A DNA stretch of 64,000 nt from positions 1-64,000 of the forward strand of contig CAZNPL010000005.1 of assembly GCA_964574815.1 (NCBI GenBank), given 5' to 3'. Made by a program: the position numbers and the translations under genes. Below the pieces are notes generated by a model that was not told the origin of the DNA, ran no database searches, and was given only the letters and a program-made list of their open reading frames with translations. The stretch comes from CAZNPL01 sp964574815 (GTDB lineage: Bacteria; Planctomycetota; Phycisphaerae; UBA1845). This document shows, in pieces, positions 7,980 to 16,354 of the stretch; position 1 is the first letter of the stretch; each line of letters starts with the position of its first letter.

Positions 7980-9059
7980 ATGGTATGGAACACTGCGGGG
8001 CGGATGGCGGCCGTGGCGGTGGGGATCTGTCTCGTGTGGGCAGGTCTCGTTCGGGCCGACGAGATTCACACGACCGACGGGAGCAAGCTGGTCGGCACGA
8101 TCCAGCGTTGGACGACGGAGACACTCGTGATCGAGACGAAGATCGCGGGGACGCTCGAGATCGCCCGGAGCGAGATTGTGGCGATTTCCAGTGAAGCTCC
8201 GGTCACCGTCGAGTTCGAATCGGGCGACCGACTGGTGGGCACGATGACCGTGTCGCCGGATTTGGAAACGACGACGATTGAAACGGCGCTGGGCGAGATG
8301 GAGGTGCCGTCGGAGCAGATCAAGGCCGTCTGGCCTGAGGGTGCGGAAAGCCCCGACATGATTGCTCTGCGCGAGGATCTGGAGGCCAAGCGCAAGGCGC
8401 TGGAGCCGGACTGGACCGTTACGCTCGAGGGTTCGGCGGTGATGCAGGAAGGCAACACGGATCGGATTGACGCCCGCGGGCGGTTCGACGCCAAGCGCGC
8501 GACGGCGAATGATCTGCTGCATTTTTACCTTCAGGTGCTTTACTCCGAGGAGGATGACGAGCGCTCTGCGAACGAGTACATCGCCGGGAGCCGCTATCGC
8601 AACGACATCACTGATCGGTGGTACTGGTACGCTCGCAGTGAGCTGGAGTTCGACGAATTCGAGAATCTTGACCTTCGCGCGACGGTGGCGGGTGGCACGG
8701 GGTACTTCTGGATCAAGAAACCGGAGCACGAGCTGGCCACATCGATCGGCGCCGGTTATCGGCACGAGTCGTACGACGACGGTCGCACGGAGGATGCGGC
8801 GATACTCGACCTGGGGTTGGATTACCGGCTCGACATCGGGGACTGGGCTCAATTCACGCACTCGACGGTTTACAGCCCCGACGTCGAGGAATTCAACGAT
8901 TACCGGATTGACGCCGACACGGCGCTGGTCTTTCCCTTCAAGGACGATCGCTGGAAGTGGAAGGTGGGGATGCGCAACGAGTATAACTCGAACCCGCAGC
9001 CCGGCCTCGACCGCTTGGACAACACCTACTACACGAGCCTCGTGCTCGAGCTCAAGTAA
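7980..9059 (+). CDS. DUF481 family outer-membrane beta-barrel protein
   Basis: A 359-residue exported protein. A signal peptide (MAAVAVGICLVWAGLVRA) is followed by two small strand repeats (TTDGSKLVGTIQRW and FESGDRLVGTMTV) as in planctomycete secreted proteins, a charged linker, and from about 155 a DUF481 (YdiY-like) barrel: LEGSAVMQEGNTD, regular alternating strands and a C-terminal YYTSLVLELK strand. Barrels of this family sit in the outer membrane; the substrate is unknown. ATG 7980 is chosen because the signal peptide begins directly behind it. Confidence 0.8.
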   Translation: MVWNTAGRMAAVAVGICLVWAGLVRADEIHTTDGSKLVGTIQRWTTETLVIETKIAGTLEIARSEIVAISSEAPVTVEFESGDRLVGTMTVSPDLETTTIETALGEMEVPSEQIKAVWPEGAESPDMIALREDLEAKRKALEPDWTVTLEGSAVMQEGNTDRIDARGRFDAKRATANDLLHFYLQVLYSEEDDERSANEYIAGSRYRNDITDRWYWYARSELEFDEFENLDLRATVAGGTGYFWIKKPEHELATSIGAGYRHESYDDGRTEDAAILDLGLDYRLDIGDWAQFTHSTVYSPDVEEFNDYRIDADTALVFPFKDDRWKWKVGMRNEYNSNPQPGLDRLDNTYYTSLVLELK

Positions 9060-9091
9060 AGCTCGCTCGCCGCATTGACGAGTTCTGCAGG

Positions 9092-9172
9092 CTAGATGGT
9101 CCCCGCGCCGTCAAGGAATAATAGGATCCACAACACCAAGAGCAGTGCAACCGGCACAAGAAGCTGTTCCAT
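9092..9172 (-). CDS. 26-residue hydrophobic microprotein
   Basis: A very short open frame, MEQLLVPVALLLVLWILL followed by FLDGAGTI, which is one transmembrane helix with an acidic N-terminal residue. AGGAG lies exactly 8 bases before the ATG, one of the best-spaced ribosome binding sites in the window. It is convergent with the DUF481 gene and 334 bases downstream of the lipoprotein gene on the same strand. No homologue is recognised. It could be a membrane regulator, a type I toxin-like peptide or chance. Confidence 0.45.
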   Translation of the reverse strand: MEQLLVPVALLLVLWILLFLDGAGTI

Positions 9173-9506
9173 CGATCGATCTCCTGCTGGTTTTTACTGA
9201 TTCTCCGCCCTGCCCCGGCCGGCAATCCGCTACACCGTGGAGGCGGCTTTTCGCACCCGTAATCAACACGATAACGGAATTCCGCCGGCGATCAAAGAAA
9301 CGCGACGCAACGGTCGCAGACCGCACGAAACGGCCCCTCCCGCTGAGAAACGAAAGCAGGCTTCAAGCGTGTCGGCGAGGATGTCGGGACGCAGCGCGTC
9401 GGCCCGATACCCGGCATCCGGCTCTTCCGTGCGTTTCGGCCCGCCCGCTCTCGTCTCGGTTCGGGGGGCGGGAAAGCCGGAGGGCGGCTGGCCCATCGAG
9501 TGCGTG
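9173..9506. other. Spacer without a supported gene
   Basis: Between the lipoprotein gene and the microprotein. Frames on both strands are open but lack ribosome binding sites and protein-like composition. No clear promoter hexamers or hairpins were found. Confidence 0.5.
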
Positions 9507-10160
9507 TCAGCCTGCCCCGCCTGGGGTCACTTGCAGTTCGACTCGGAAGTTATTGGCGTCCTGGTCGTTGAAATCCAGCGACACGCTCAGCAGGTCGCCG
9601 CATTCGAAATCGACGCCGATGCGGGCCTCGAAGCCGGCGGCAAAGCCTTGGTCGGGATCGGATTCACCGGGCGTGCCGAGTTCGCCGTCGCTGAAACCGG
9701 CACCGTCCAGCAGGCCCGACTCATCAATCACTTCGGGCGTCGGGCCGGGGTTCTTGGCGATCAGATTGATCAGGGATCGGCTGCCGACCGAAAAGACCCG
9801 GGCGCACGGCAGGTCGATGGGTCCTTCTTCGGCGAGGCCTTCCAGTGTGGCCGGTGTGCCGGGCGGGATGAACCGGCTGTCTGCGCTAAACTGAAGAAAA
9901 GCCGGGGTGGTTCGCTCGTCGGTGTTATCGAACGTGCCATAGGTGAAGATTGCTCGGAACGGCGTTCGGTTCTCGAACTCGACCTGGATCGTGCCGCGCA
10001 GACCGGAATTGATCGGAGCACCTGCTCGCTCACCGGCGCCGGGCAGTCCGAAGGTAGCCGTCTGATTCTGAATGATTTCGCGGATGGACTGTACGTCGCA
10101 GCCGGCGGTACAGCACAGCACCGCGGGCAGCACGAGGATGAGGCAGGATCCGGGTCGCAT
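9507..10160 (-). CDS. Putative lipoprotein
   Basis: A 217-residue exported protein. The signal peptide RPGSCLILVLPAVLCCTAGC ends in a lipobox (TAGC), so it is probably lipid-anchored. The mature part is beta-rich (GLRGTIQVEFENRTPFRAIF, RFIPPGTPATLEGL) and ends in VDFECGDLLSVSLDFND. It resembles lipoproteins of unknown function found in planctomycetes. ATG 10160 has GGAG 6 bases upstream; longer in-frame extensions would bury the signal peptide. The GlmU-like gene lies about 110 bases upstream on the same strand. Confidence 0.7.
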   Translation of the reverse strand: MRPGSCLILVLPAVLCCTAGCDVQSIREIIQNQTATFGLPGAGERAGAPINSGLRGTIQVEFENRTPFRAIFTYGTFDNTDERTTPAFLQFSADSRFIPPGTPATLEGLAEEGPIDLPCARVFSVGSRSLINLIAKNPGPTPEVIDESGLLDGAGFSDGELGTPGESDPDQGFAAGFEARIGVDFECGDLLSVSLDFNDQDANNFRVELQVTPGGAG

Positions 10161-10268
10161 CGTGTTCTCCACTGCTTGGCCGGCCTGGTGAACGTAACCG
10201 CATGGAACGCCGGTCTTTACCAGACAGATCGACCCGAGCGCCACGGTTACTTGAGGCTGCGGCCGGGG

Positions 10269-11582
10269 TCAGCGCGTGCCCGGCTCGCCGTAGGAGGGCA
10301 TGGGCTCGGGTCGGCCTCGGTCGGACGCCGCTTCGAAAATCGCCCGCTGTGAAAGGGCGCTGGGCTCGAAGTACTCGACGATCACGGCGAGCTTTTCGAA
10401 CAGGGCGTGCTCAGCCTCGGTCATGGTCACGTCGCGGCGTTCCATGGCCTTGGCCGCGGTTCGGGCAAGTCGTTCGGCGTCGCCGTCCTCGAGGCCGCCG
10501 TCGGTCAGCCACGTGAATGATCGCACAAAGTGCGGCAGGATGCGACTGCCGGCCACGTTGGCCGCGAACCCGAACACGCTGCCGGTCGAGATGGCCTGCT
10601 GGATGCCGGTTTTCACATGGTCTCCGAAGATGCATCCGAAGAACGTCAGGCCGGTGTCGACGTCCTGTCCGTTGATCGGCACGCGCACTGTACCATAGGT
10701 GTTCTTGAGGTTCGAGTTGGTGGTGTCGGCGCCGATGTTCACCCAGCTTCCGACGTATGCGTGGCCGAGGAAGCCCGAGTGAGCCTTGTTCGAATAGCCC
10801 TGAAAGACGCTCGCGGCGACCTCGCCGCCGATCTTGCATACCGGTCCGATTGATGTTCCGCCGTGGATGAACGTATGCGGATGAATGACCGAGTGGCGGC
10901 CGACATAGGCGGGGCCGGAGACGCACGCATGCTGCCGGACGGTTGCGCCGCTGTCGATGAACACCGGTCCTTCGGTCGCATCGATGACGGCCAGCGGGCC
11001 TACGCTGGCGCCGGCGGCGACCTGGATCGCCGACTCGTTCAGGAGCACGGCCGAGTCGTGCACTTCGCCGTCGATACGGGCGTCCTGCATATCCCACTCG
11101 CGGTGCAGGACGGGAGGTGTCTGGACCACGAGGTCCCACGGGTACTGAATCAGGGGGCCTTCGACACGTCCGTGCCGCGTGCCGGATACGACGTCGGGCC
11201 ATCGGCTACGGTCGAGGAAATCCTCCGGGGCGAGGCGCTTGGCCAGCTTCTCGTCGCAGGCGACGTAAGCGATCTGGCCCTCGTGCGTCGCGACGTACGG
11301 GGGTTCTTCGATATTTACGGGTCGCTCAGGAATCCATCGTCCGTTGACGAGCAGGTCGCCGGGCTGCACGGGCTGGTTAATGGGAAGGCCCGAGCGTTCG
11401 GCAGCGACGTTCGCGATCCAGTCGCGGGTCCAGAGGCCGGAAGCCGGAGTTCCCAGCATCTTTCCGAGGCGTTCGCCGAGACCGAGCCTGCCGCAGCGCA
11501 GCTCGAACACGGTTCGCCAGTAGGTCAACGGCAGGAGGTTCGCAAAGACCGCATCTTCGAAAAGTACGACTCTTCCCATCAT
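10269..11582 (-). CDS. GlmU-like sugar nucleotidyltransferase/acetyltransferase
   Basis: A 437-residue protein matching the alternative GlmU-like family (TIGR03991), proposed to act as a UDP-GlcNAc diphosphorylase / glucosamine-1-phosphate acetyltransferase in some bacteria. The N-terminal part has VVLFEDAVFANLLPLT and YWRTVFELRCG. From about 180 a left-handed beta-helix of hexapeptide repeats is clear (VAAGASVGPLAVIDA, VFIDSGATVRQHACV, AYVGRHSVIHPHTFIHG), then GGEVAASVFQGYSNKAHSGF and NIGADTTNSNLKN as in the family. Met1 and Met2 are both possible starts. Activity is inferred from family only. Confidence 0.8.
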   Translation of the reverse strand: MMGRVVLFEDAVFANLLPLTYWRTVFELRCGRLGLGERLGKMLGTPASGLWTRDWIANVAAERSGLPINQPVQPGDLLVNGRWIPERPVNIEEPPYVATHEGQIAYVACDEKLAKRLAPEDFLDRSRWPDVVSGTRHGRVEGPLIQYPWDLVVQTPPVLHREWDMQDARIDGEVHDSAVLLNESAIQVAAGASVGPLAVIDATEGPVFIDSGATVRQHACVSGPAYVGRHSVIHPHTFIHGGTSIGPVCKIGGEVAASVFQGYSNKAHSGFLGHAYVGSWVNIGADTTNSNLKNTYGTVRVPINGQDVDTGLTFFGCIFGDHVKTGIQQAISTGSVFGFAANVAGSRILPHFVRSFTWLTDGGLEDGDAERLARTAAKAMERRDVTMTEAEHALFEKLAVIVEYFEPSALSQRAIFEAASDRGRPEPMPSYGEPGTR

Positions 11583-12714
11583 GTCCCTAGTATATCGTCA
11601 TCCGGGCGTCCGGTCAGTCGGGCGCTACTCCTGAAACCAGTACGTGTCCCGTCGGCCTTGCCTCGTGTGAGCCGGCGGTGACTTGCCCATTTCGACGGGC
11701 GGGATCTACGAGCCGCCCTCAGGCATGAAAACGGGCTTGTCGAGGATCGGCAAGCCCTTGCACGTCCAAATTCGAGGAACCACCTTAATGCCGATGGGAG
11801 GCATTTGCAGAACCCTCATTCGAGGGGGGTGGCCGGCCGGGGCCGCAGACCTCCCGTCGGAGCGGGCTCGTCTTTGGCATCCCTAATACCAGCCTCCCTG
11901 CGGTTCTTTATCGGTTCAGTACAAACAGGCTCCCTGTCGAGCATGGCAGTAGCCTCGTTTGGACGTTCCTGATATCACTATAGCAAACTGGACATCGGCA
12001 GTTAAGGCGGTCGTTCGAAAATCTGGTTGAATCGCAGCGAATCCGGGGTAAGCAAGGTCCGTTCCGCCGCATGTTCCGGGCGGAGTCATTTTGCATGCCA
12101 GGCGGCGCGGGCCCCGGGTTCTTTTGCGGTCCGAGAGCGTGCGGTGAGGCATCCGGCTGAGGGGTGCTTAGCACGGATTCCAATACCCACTTTAAGGCCG
12201 CGAATTACTGGCGGCCAGCAGCCCCCACCAGTGATTCGGGGAAAGGTCGTAACCTATTGACGTAGCAGCGCATGGCGCAACAGCGCGGTGCGGCTTGACT
12301 TCGCCCGGTCAGACGGTGAGGGGGTGGACAGTTACGGTCCCTTGGCGATCGGCGGGGCGGGCCGCAATCGCAAGTTCGGGGATTCCGGTGCGTTCAGATC
12401 TTGCGAACCCATCAAGGCTGGGCAGGTGGTCGTGTTACAAGGGGCATGTGCAGTCTGGTGTTGGCTGGTGCTCGAGTCGTGACCCCAGGTCGCTGGCGCC
12501 ACTTGGGCCACCCCGCCGAGGGGAAGCGCCGCACGGGCGAGCTCCGCCGCCGATGGCGGCACCGCTTGCCCGTGGCGCCCTCGTCCAACACGCACGACGC
12601 GACCTGGGTCCAGCGGCGAGCGTTACGGGTGAGTCGGTGTTGACGCCCGGGGTGCTTTGTGGGAGACTTCCGTGCGCAGGTGAGAAGTCTTGCACTTTGA
12701 CAATTGAATAGTTC
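11583..12714. other. Long spacer without a supported gene
   Basis: About 1.1 kb between the GlmU-like gene and the riboswitch. Open frames on both strands lack start signals and protein character. It holds a GGGCTTG/CAAGCCC hairpin (11733-11757) and one copy of the larger dispersed inverted repeat (12532-12574). A TTGACA at 12697-12702 could be a -35 element for the riboswitch transcript, but I see no convincing -10. Confidence 0.5.
12532..12574. repeat. Dispersed inverted repeat (CACGGGC ... GCCCGTG)
   Basis: Arms CACGGGC (12532-12538) and GCCCGTG (12568-12574) extend to 11 bases with one mismatch round CCGCCGCC/GGCGGC. The same design is found at 21997-22033 and, degenerate, at about 34671-34714. 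Confidence 0.65.
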
Positions 12715-12914
12715 GCGATTTCGGTGTCCGCTTCGGCGGACGTAAGAGGGAAGGTGGTGAAAATCCACCGTGGACCCGCCGCTGTAATCGGGGACGAACG
12801 CCGCAACGAGCCATTTGCAGGCCTAGTGCGATGCCGCTGGTGCATCGGGCAGCCCTGCGGAGAAGGCGCGGTCAGTAGGACGATCCGTAAGCCAGAAAAC
12901 CTGCCGATCATCGC
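12715..12914 (+). promoter_or_regulatory. Cobalamin riboswitch aptamer
   Basis: A class I-type cobalamin (adenosylcobalamin) aptamer. It shows closing P1 strands GCGAT (12715-12719) and ATCGC (12910-12914), a perfect GTCCGC-TTCG-GCGGAC hairpin, the conserved GAGGGAAGGTGGTGAAAATC core, CCGCTGTAATCGGGGA, the L5-like GCCGCTGGTGCATCGGG, a GAGAAGGC element, and the 3' signature GTAAGCCAGAAAACCTGCC. In the family, ligand binding lowers expression of the genes downstream. A terminator follows at 13049-13088 and the first gene starts at 13241. Confidence 0.92.
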
Positions 12915-13048
12915 AGTCTGCTGACGTGGGCCCTCGGTGTCTGGGGCGCCGCGATCAGTCGCCATGAAGCGCGGACTCTCATGCCGCGAAATGATGGTCA
13001 TGGCCATCCTTCGCACGTGGTTGCGGTTCCGCTGTGACGACTCCAACG

Positions 13049-13088
13049 ATCCCGGCTCTTCTGTTCCGAAGGGCCGGGATTTCTTTTT
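13049..13088 (+). terminator. Intrinsic terminator, probable expression platform of the riboswitch
   Basis: A 12-base-pair stem (13049-13060 with 13069-13080; one G-U pair), an 8-base loop and a T-rich tail TTCTTTTT. It lies after the cobalamin aptamer and before the first gene of the transcript, so it can only be read as a regulated attenuator. Ligand-bound aptamer would favour termination (inference from the family). Confidence 0.85.
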
Positions 13089-13240
13089 GTGCTTTCCGGA
13101 TCTTCGTTGCGCGGTTCAGCGGAGACGGGAGAAAGGAGCGGCGGCATGAGTCGATTACGGGTGCTTGGAGATTGTCACGTACGAGCAGGGCTTCATACGT
13201 CTGTCGCAGAGTCTGTTATTCAGGAGGAGAAGCCGGTTCG

Positions 13241-14377
13241 ATGAGCGTATGTTGGCATCATGCGACCGTCGCAGCACTCTGGGGCGGGCTGGCCCTTCCG
13301 GCGCCGGCTGAAAGTCCTTTTGCGGTGGCGGTGATCGAGTTCGCCCCGGCGCCCGGACAGTTTGTGAATGATGCCGGCTTCAATGACCCGTTGGCGGCCC
13401 TTGGAGCGCCGTCCGGCGGCGGGACGTTCGTTCCCGATAACACGTCAATCGTATCGCTAGGCGGATTCGGGGGGTTTATCACGCTGAGGTTCGATCACGT
13501 GGTCGAAGATGATCCTCTCAACTGGTTTGGGATGGACGCGATCGTGTTTGGGAACGCCTCCTGGGCTGATGACAAGGGCAACCGGCACTGGGCTGAGTGT
13601 GCGACGATCGAGATCGCGTTGGACGCGAACGGAAACGGGTGGATCGATGAGGGCGAAGGCTGGTACCTGATCCCTGGTTCACACATCGCCGATCCGGCCG
13701 CTCACTATGCTTCGCGCTCCTGGGATGACGATCCGGAAACGGGAACGCCGCCCGCGAATCTGTCGTGGGTGCCGCCCGGCTATTCAGGGAGCTGGACGAC
13801 GATCGCTTACGAGCTGCCGCCCAATCTGTTTGGGCAGGCGATTATTGAGAATCCGTCCACGGGCGGGAACACCGAGGGCATTTACGGCTACGCGGAATAC
13901 ACGCCGACACTCGTGCTCGGTGATACTGACGCTGACAACGAGGTTGACAATCCGTTGATGACACCCGAGGCGTTTTACACGGTTCCGGACGATCCCTTCA
14001 CGGTGGGCATCAGCCATGGGTCGGGCGGCGGCGATGCGTTTGACATTGCATGGGCTATTGATGGTGAAACCGGACAGCCGGCGGGCCTGGCCGGTTTCGA
14101 TTTCATTCGGATTACGAACCCGACGGACGTGATTCTGCCCTTTTTCAACGAGAAGTCGCCGGAGATCGACGGCGTGGCGGATGCGGCGCCTGATCCGTTT
14201 GGTGATTGCGACGAAGACGGCGACATCGATTTGTCGGATTTCGCTTGTGTGCAGATGTGCTTCGGGCGCGCAGTTGCGGGAGGCGAATTATGCGTAACCG
14301 TGGATCGTAACGCTGACGCGTTGGTCGACCTGTTCGACGTGGCCGCTTTTAAATCTCGTGTGACGGGGCCGGGGTAG
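13241..14377 (+). CDS. Cobalamin-riboswitch-controlled secreted protein with dockerin-like tail
   Basis: A 378-residue exported protein with a short signal segment (ATVAALWGGLALPAPA). The body resembles surface proteins found in cobalamin-regulated loci of Bacteroidetes: FAPAPGQFVNDAGF, SLGGFGGFITLRFDH, MDAIVFGNASW and a Ca2+-loop-like DANGNGWIDEGEGWY. Two EF-hand/dockerin type loops end the protein (DCDEDGDIDLSDF and DRNADALVDLFDV). Cell-surface capture of corrinoid is a reasonable guess from position and family resemblance, not shown. AGGAGG lies 13 bases before ATG 13241, slightly far. It is the first gene below the riboswitch and terminator. Confidence 0.75.
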   Translation: MSVCWHHATVAALWGGLALPAPAESPFAVAVIEFAPAPGQFVNDAGFNDPLAALGAPSGGGTFVPDNTSIVSLGGFGGFITLRFDHVVEDDPLNWFGMDAIVFGNASWADDKGNRHWAECATIEIALDANGNGWIDEGEGWYLIPGSHIADPAAHYASRSWDDDPETGTPPANLSWVPPGYSGSWTTIAYELPPNLFGQAIIENPSTGGNTEGIYGYAEYTPTLVLGDTDADNEVDNPLMTPEAFYTVPDDPFTVGISHGSGGGDAFDIAWAIDGETGQPAGLAGFDFIRITNPTDVILPFFNEKSPEIDGVADAAPDPFGDCDEDGDIDLSDFACVQMCFGRAVAGGELCVTVDRNADALVDLFDVAAFKSRVTGPG

Positions 14378-14446
14378 AGGAAAACTTCGTTCACAGTGTT
14401 GCGCGGCGCGTTGCCAGAATCGATACCACGGCTGGCGGCTGCAAAG

Positions 14447-14475
14447 CACTGGCGGGCAAGCCGCCAGTGGCGCCC
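14447..14475. repeat. Dispersed palindrome CACTGGCGG-GCAAG-CCGCCAGTG
   Basis: A perfect 9-base inverted repeat (14447-14469) followed by GCGCCC. An identical palindrome is at 21961-21983, and a variant at 20838-20860. It lies in the short gap between the two genes below the riboswitch. Confidence 0.75.
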
Positions 14476-14557
14476 GGCAGCGGTTACGGCGTTGGCTCTA
14501 CGTCGCGCACGGGCGCTGGTGCAGTGCCGTGAGGAATACGATCGCAGGAAGCTGATT

Positions 14558-15361
14558 GTGCGAAGGACCGGTGCGAAGCGCGTTGGTGGCGGCTTTACCC
14601 TGATCGAGCTCCTCGTGGTCATGGGGATGATCGCGCTCCTACTGGCCATGCTGGTGCCGTCGCTGTCGGCCGCTCGGGCACAGGCGAAGTCTGTCGTTTG
14701 CCGGTCCAATATCCGCCAGGTCGCGCTGGCGAACGAGTACTACGCGGAGGAGAACAACCGGATTTACTGTCCCGGGGCGGCCGACTTTCTCGAGAACCTT
14801 CATCGATGGCACGGGACACGCGATCATCCCAGCGAACCCTTCGATTCGAGTCGCGGGCCGCTTGTCCCTTATCTGGGGCCCGACGGGGCGATCCGCCAGT
14901 GCCCGACGTTCCCGGCTGCGGAGATCGCGGCCAGAAGCGGCGGCTTCGAGGAAAGCAACGGCGGTTACGGCTATAACAACGCTTTCATCGGCATGCAGCT
15001 CAAACGTTATGCCATCGGCGAATACATCGTGACCGACGACCGGGCCGGTGCGCCTGCCGACCGCGTAAACGTGCCGGCCGCGACGATCATGTTCGCCGAC
15101 AGCGCGTTCGCAGCGTCGACGCTGATCGAGTACAGCTTCGCCGAGCCCCGCTTCCATCCTCAGTTTCCGGGCTATCGGGCGGATCCCTCGATTCATTTTC
15201 GCCACCGCAAGTCGGCGAACGTCGCCTGGTGCGACGGCCACGTGGACAGCAGAGAGCGCACGTTCACGTGGGCAAGTGGCTTGTACCGGGCCGATCCGGA
15301 TCGCTACGGCATCGGTTGGTTCGGGCAGAGCGACGATAACGACCTGTTCGATTTGAGATAA
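14558..15361 (+). CDS. Pseudopilin-like protein with type IV prepilin N-terminus
   Basis: A 267-residue protein with a class III prepilin leader and methylation site: GGGFTLIELLVVMGMIALLL, cleaved after the last Gly. The mature part has the planctomycete arrangement of this family (SAARAQAKSVVCRSNIRQVA, a central variable domain, and near the C-terminus FRHRKSANVAWCDGHVDSRE, the H-x9-DG type motif). It is probably processed by a prepilin peptidase and kept at the inner membrane or assembled into a type II-like filament. GTG 14558 is chosen, with AGGAA 8-9 bases upstream; the longer frame is not needed. It is probably cotranscribed with the riboswitch-controlled gene 180 bases upstream. Confidence 0.75.
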   Translation: MRRTGAKRVGGGFTLIELLVVMGMIALLLAMLVPSLSAARAQAKSVVCRSNIRQVALANEYYAEENNRIYCPGAADFLENLHRWHGTRDHPSEPFDSSRGPLVPYLGPDGAIRQCPTFPAAEIAARSGGFEESNGGYGYNNAFIGMQLKRYAIGEYIVTDDRAGAPADRVNVPAATIMFADSAFAASTLIEYSFAEPRFHPQFPGYRADPSIHFRHRKSANVAWCDGHVDSRERTFTWASGLYRADPDRYGIGWFGQSDDNDLFDLR

Positions 15362-15689
15362 GTCGCGTGCGCGGGATCGTCAGGGAGAGATCTCGCTGAC
15401 CGTTGCGCCATCAAAATGGCCTATTGGTGAGCAAACGATGACGCCGCGTGCAGGACCGGGTCCGTGATCGACTGGGCGGATGCCACTGGCAGCCTCCCTG
15501 AATCGTCAATCAGGGAACCGCACGGGCGGGCCCGCCTGAGGCGGACGCGTGGCACCCAGATTTGAACGCCGCCTGAACTGTCGCACACCCCGCAGGGTCT
15601 GTTACGCCTTCCAAGTCGTGACAAGCATAAATCGACCGGGCATAATGGAGTGATCCGGCCTTGACACCTCAACCGATTGGAGGCGCGAC
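15362..15689. other. Spacer with a palindrome and the efp promoter
   Basis: No gene supported. It contains a CCGCC-TGA-GGCGG element near 15531-15545 and the promoter at 15618-15646. Confidence 0.55.
15618..15646 (+). promoter_or_regulatory. Sigma-70-type promoter of efp
   Basis: GTGACA (15618-15623), a 17-base spacer and CATAAT (15641-15646), each one base off consensus. Predicted start near 15653 gives a leader of about 37 bases. Confidence 0.7.
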
Positions 15690-16250
15690 ATGTCGCTGAC
15701 GCATGATCTGCACAAGGGCATGGTGATCCGGCATCAGGGCGAGCTGTTTACGGTGCTGGATTACCGGGTCGCTCAGACGGGCAAGATGCGGCCAACGGTT
15801 CACGTCAAGCTGCGATCCATCAGGAGCGGTCACCCAAACGAGAAGACGCTGGATGAGCTGGGCAAGCTGGAGGAGGTGGCGGCCGAAACGCGGCCGATGC
15901 AGTATCTTTACACAGGCGGCGAGGAGTGGGTGTTCATGGACACCGAGTCGTTCGAACAGTGCCCGATCGGGGCGGACATGCTCGGTGATTACCTGGACTT
16001 ACTGGTTGAACAGGAGACTTACCGCTTTCTGATGGTTGAAGGGCAGCCGGTGTCGATTCAGTTTCCGTCGGCGGTGGTGCTGGAAGTGGTCGACACCGCG
16101 CCGGTGGAGCACGCCGGGGGCAGTACGAACGTGCAGAAGGAGGCCCAGCTTTCGAGCGGCGCCGTCGTTCAGGTGCCTTTGTTCATCAAGACCGGTGACA
16201 AGATCCGCGTGAAGACCGATACGCGCGAGTATCAGGGGAAAGAGCACTGA
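15690..16250 (+). CDS. efp: Elongation factor P
   Basis: A 186-residue EF-P, which binds the ribosome between the P and E sites to relieve stalling at polyproline. The KOW-like N-domain is followed by RPMQYLYTGGEEWVFMDTES and the C-terminal OB domain ending VQVPLFIKTGDKIRVKTD. The tip loop reads QTGKMRPTVHV: Lys32 aligns with the modified Lys34 of E. coli EF-P, but the loop context (GKMRP instead of GKGQA) differs, so its modification is unclear. GGAGG lies 6 bases before the ATG. Neither EpmA/EpmB nor EarP is in the window. Confidence 0.92.
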   Translation: MSLTHDLHKGMVIRHQGELFTVLDYRVAQTGKMRPTVHVKLRSIRSGHPNEKTLDELGKLEEVAAETRPMQYLYTGGEEWVFMDTESFEQCPIGADMLGDYLDLLVEQETYRFLMVEGQPVSIQFPSAVVLEVVDTAPVEHAGGSTNVQKEAQLSSGAVVQVPLFIKTGDKIRVKTDTREYQGKEH

Positions 16251-16354
16251 GTCGTTGCGTTTTGTGAAGACGGTGACCTGCGCCCCTCTCCGGGCGCAGC
16301 GGCGACGTTGACGTTCGGCGCGGTCGGTTACGTCCACGCGCCCGGGCAGGGCCT

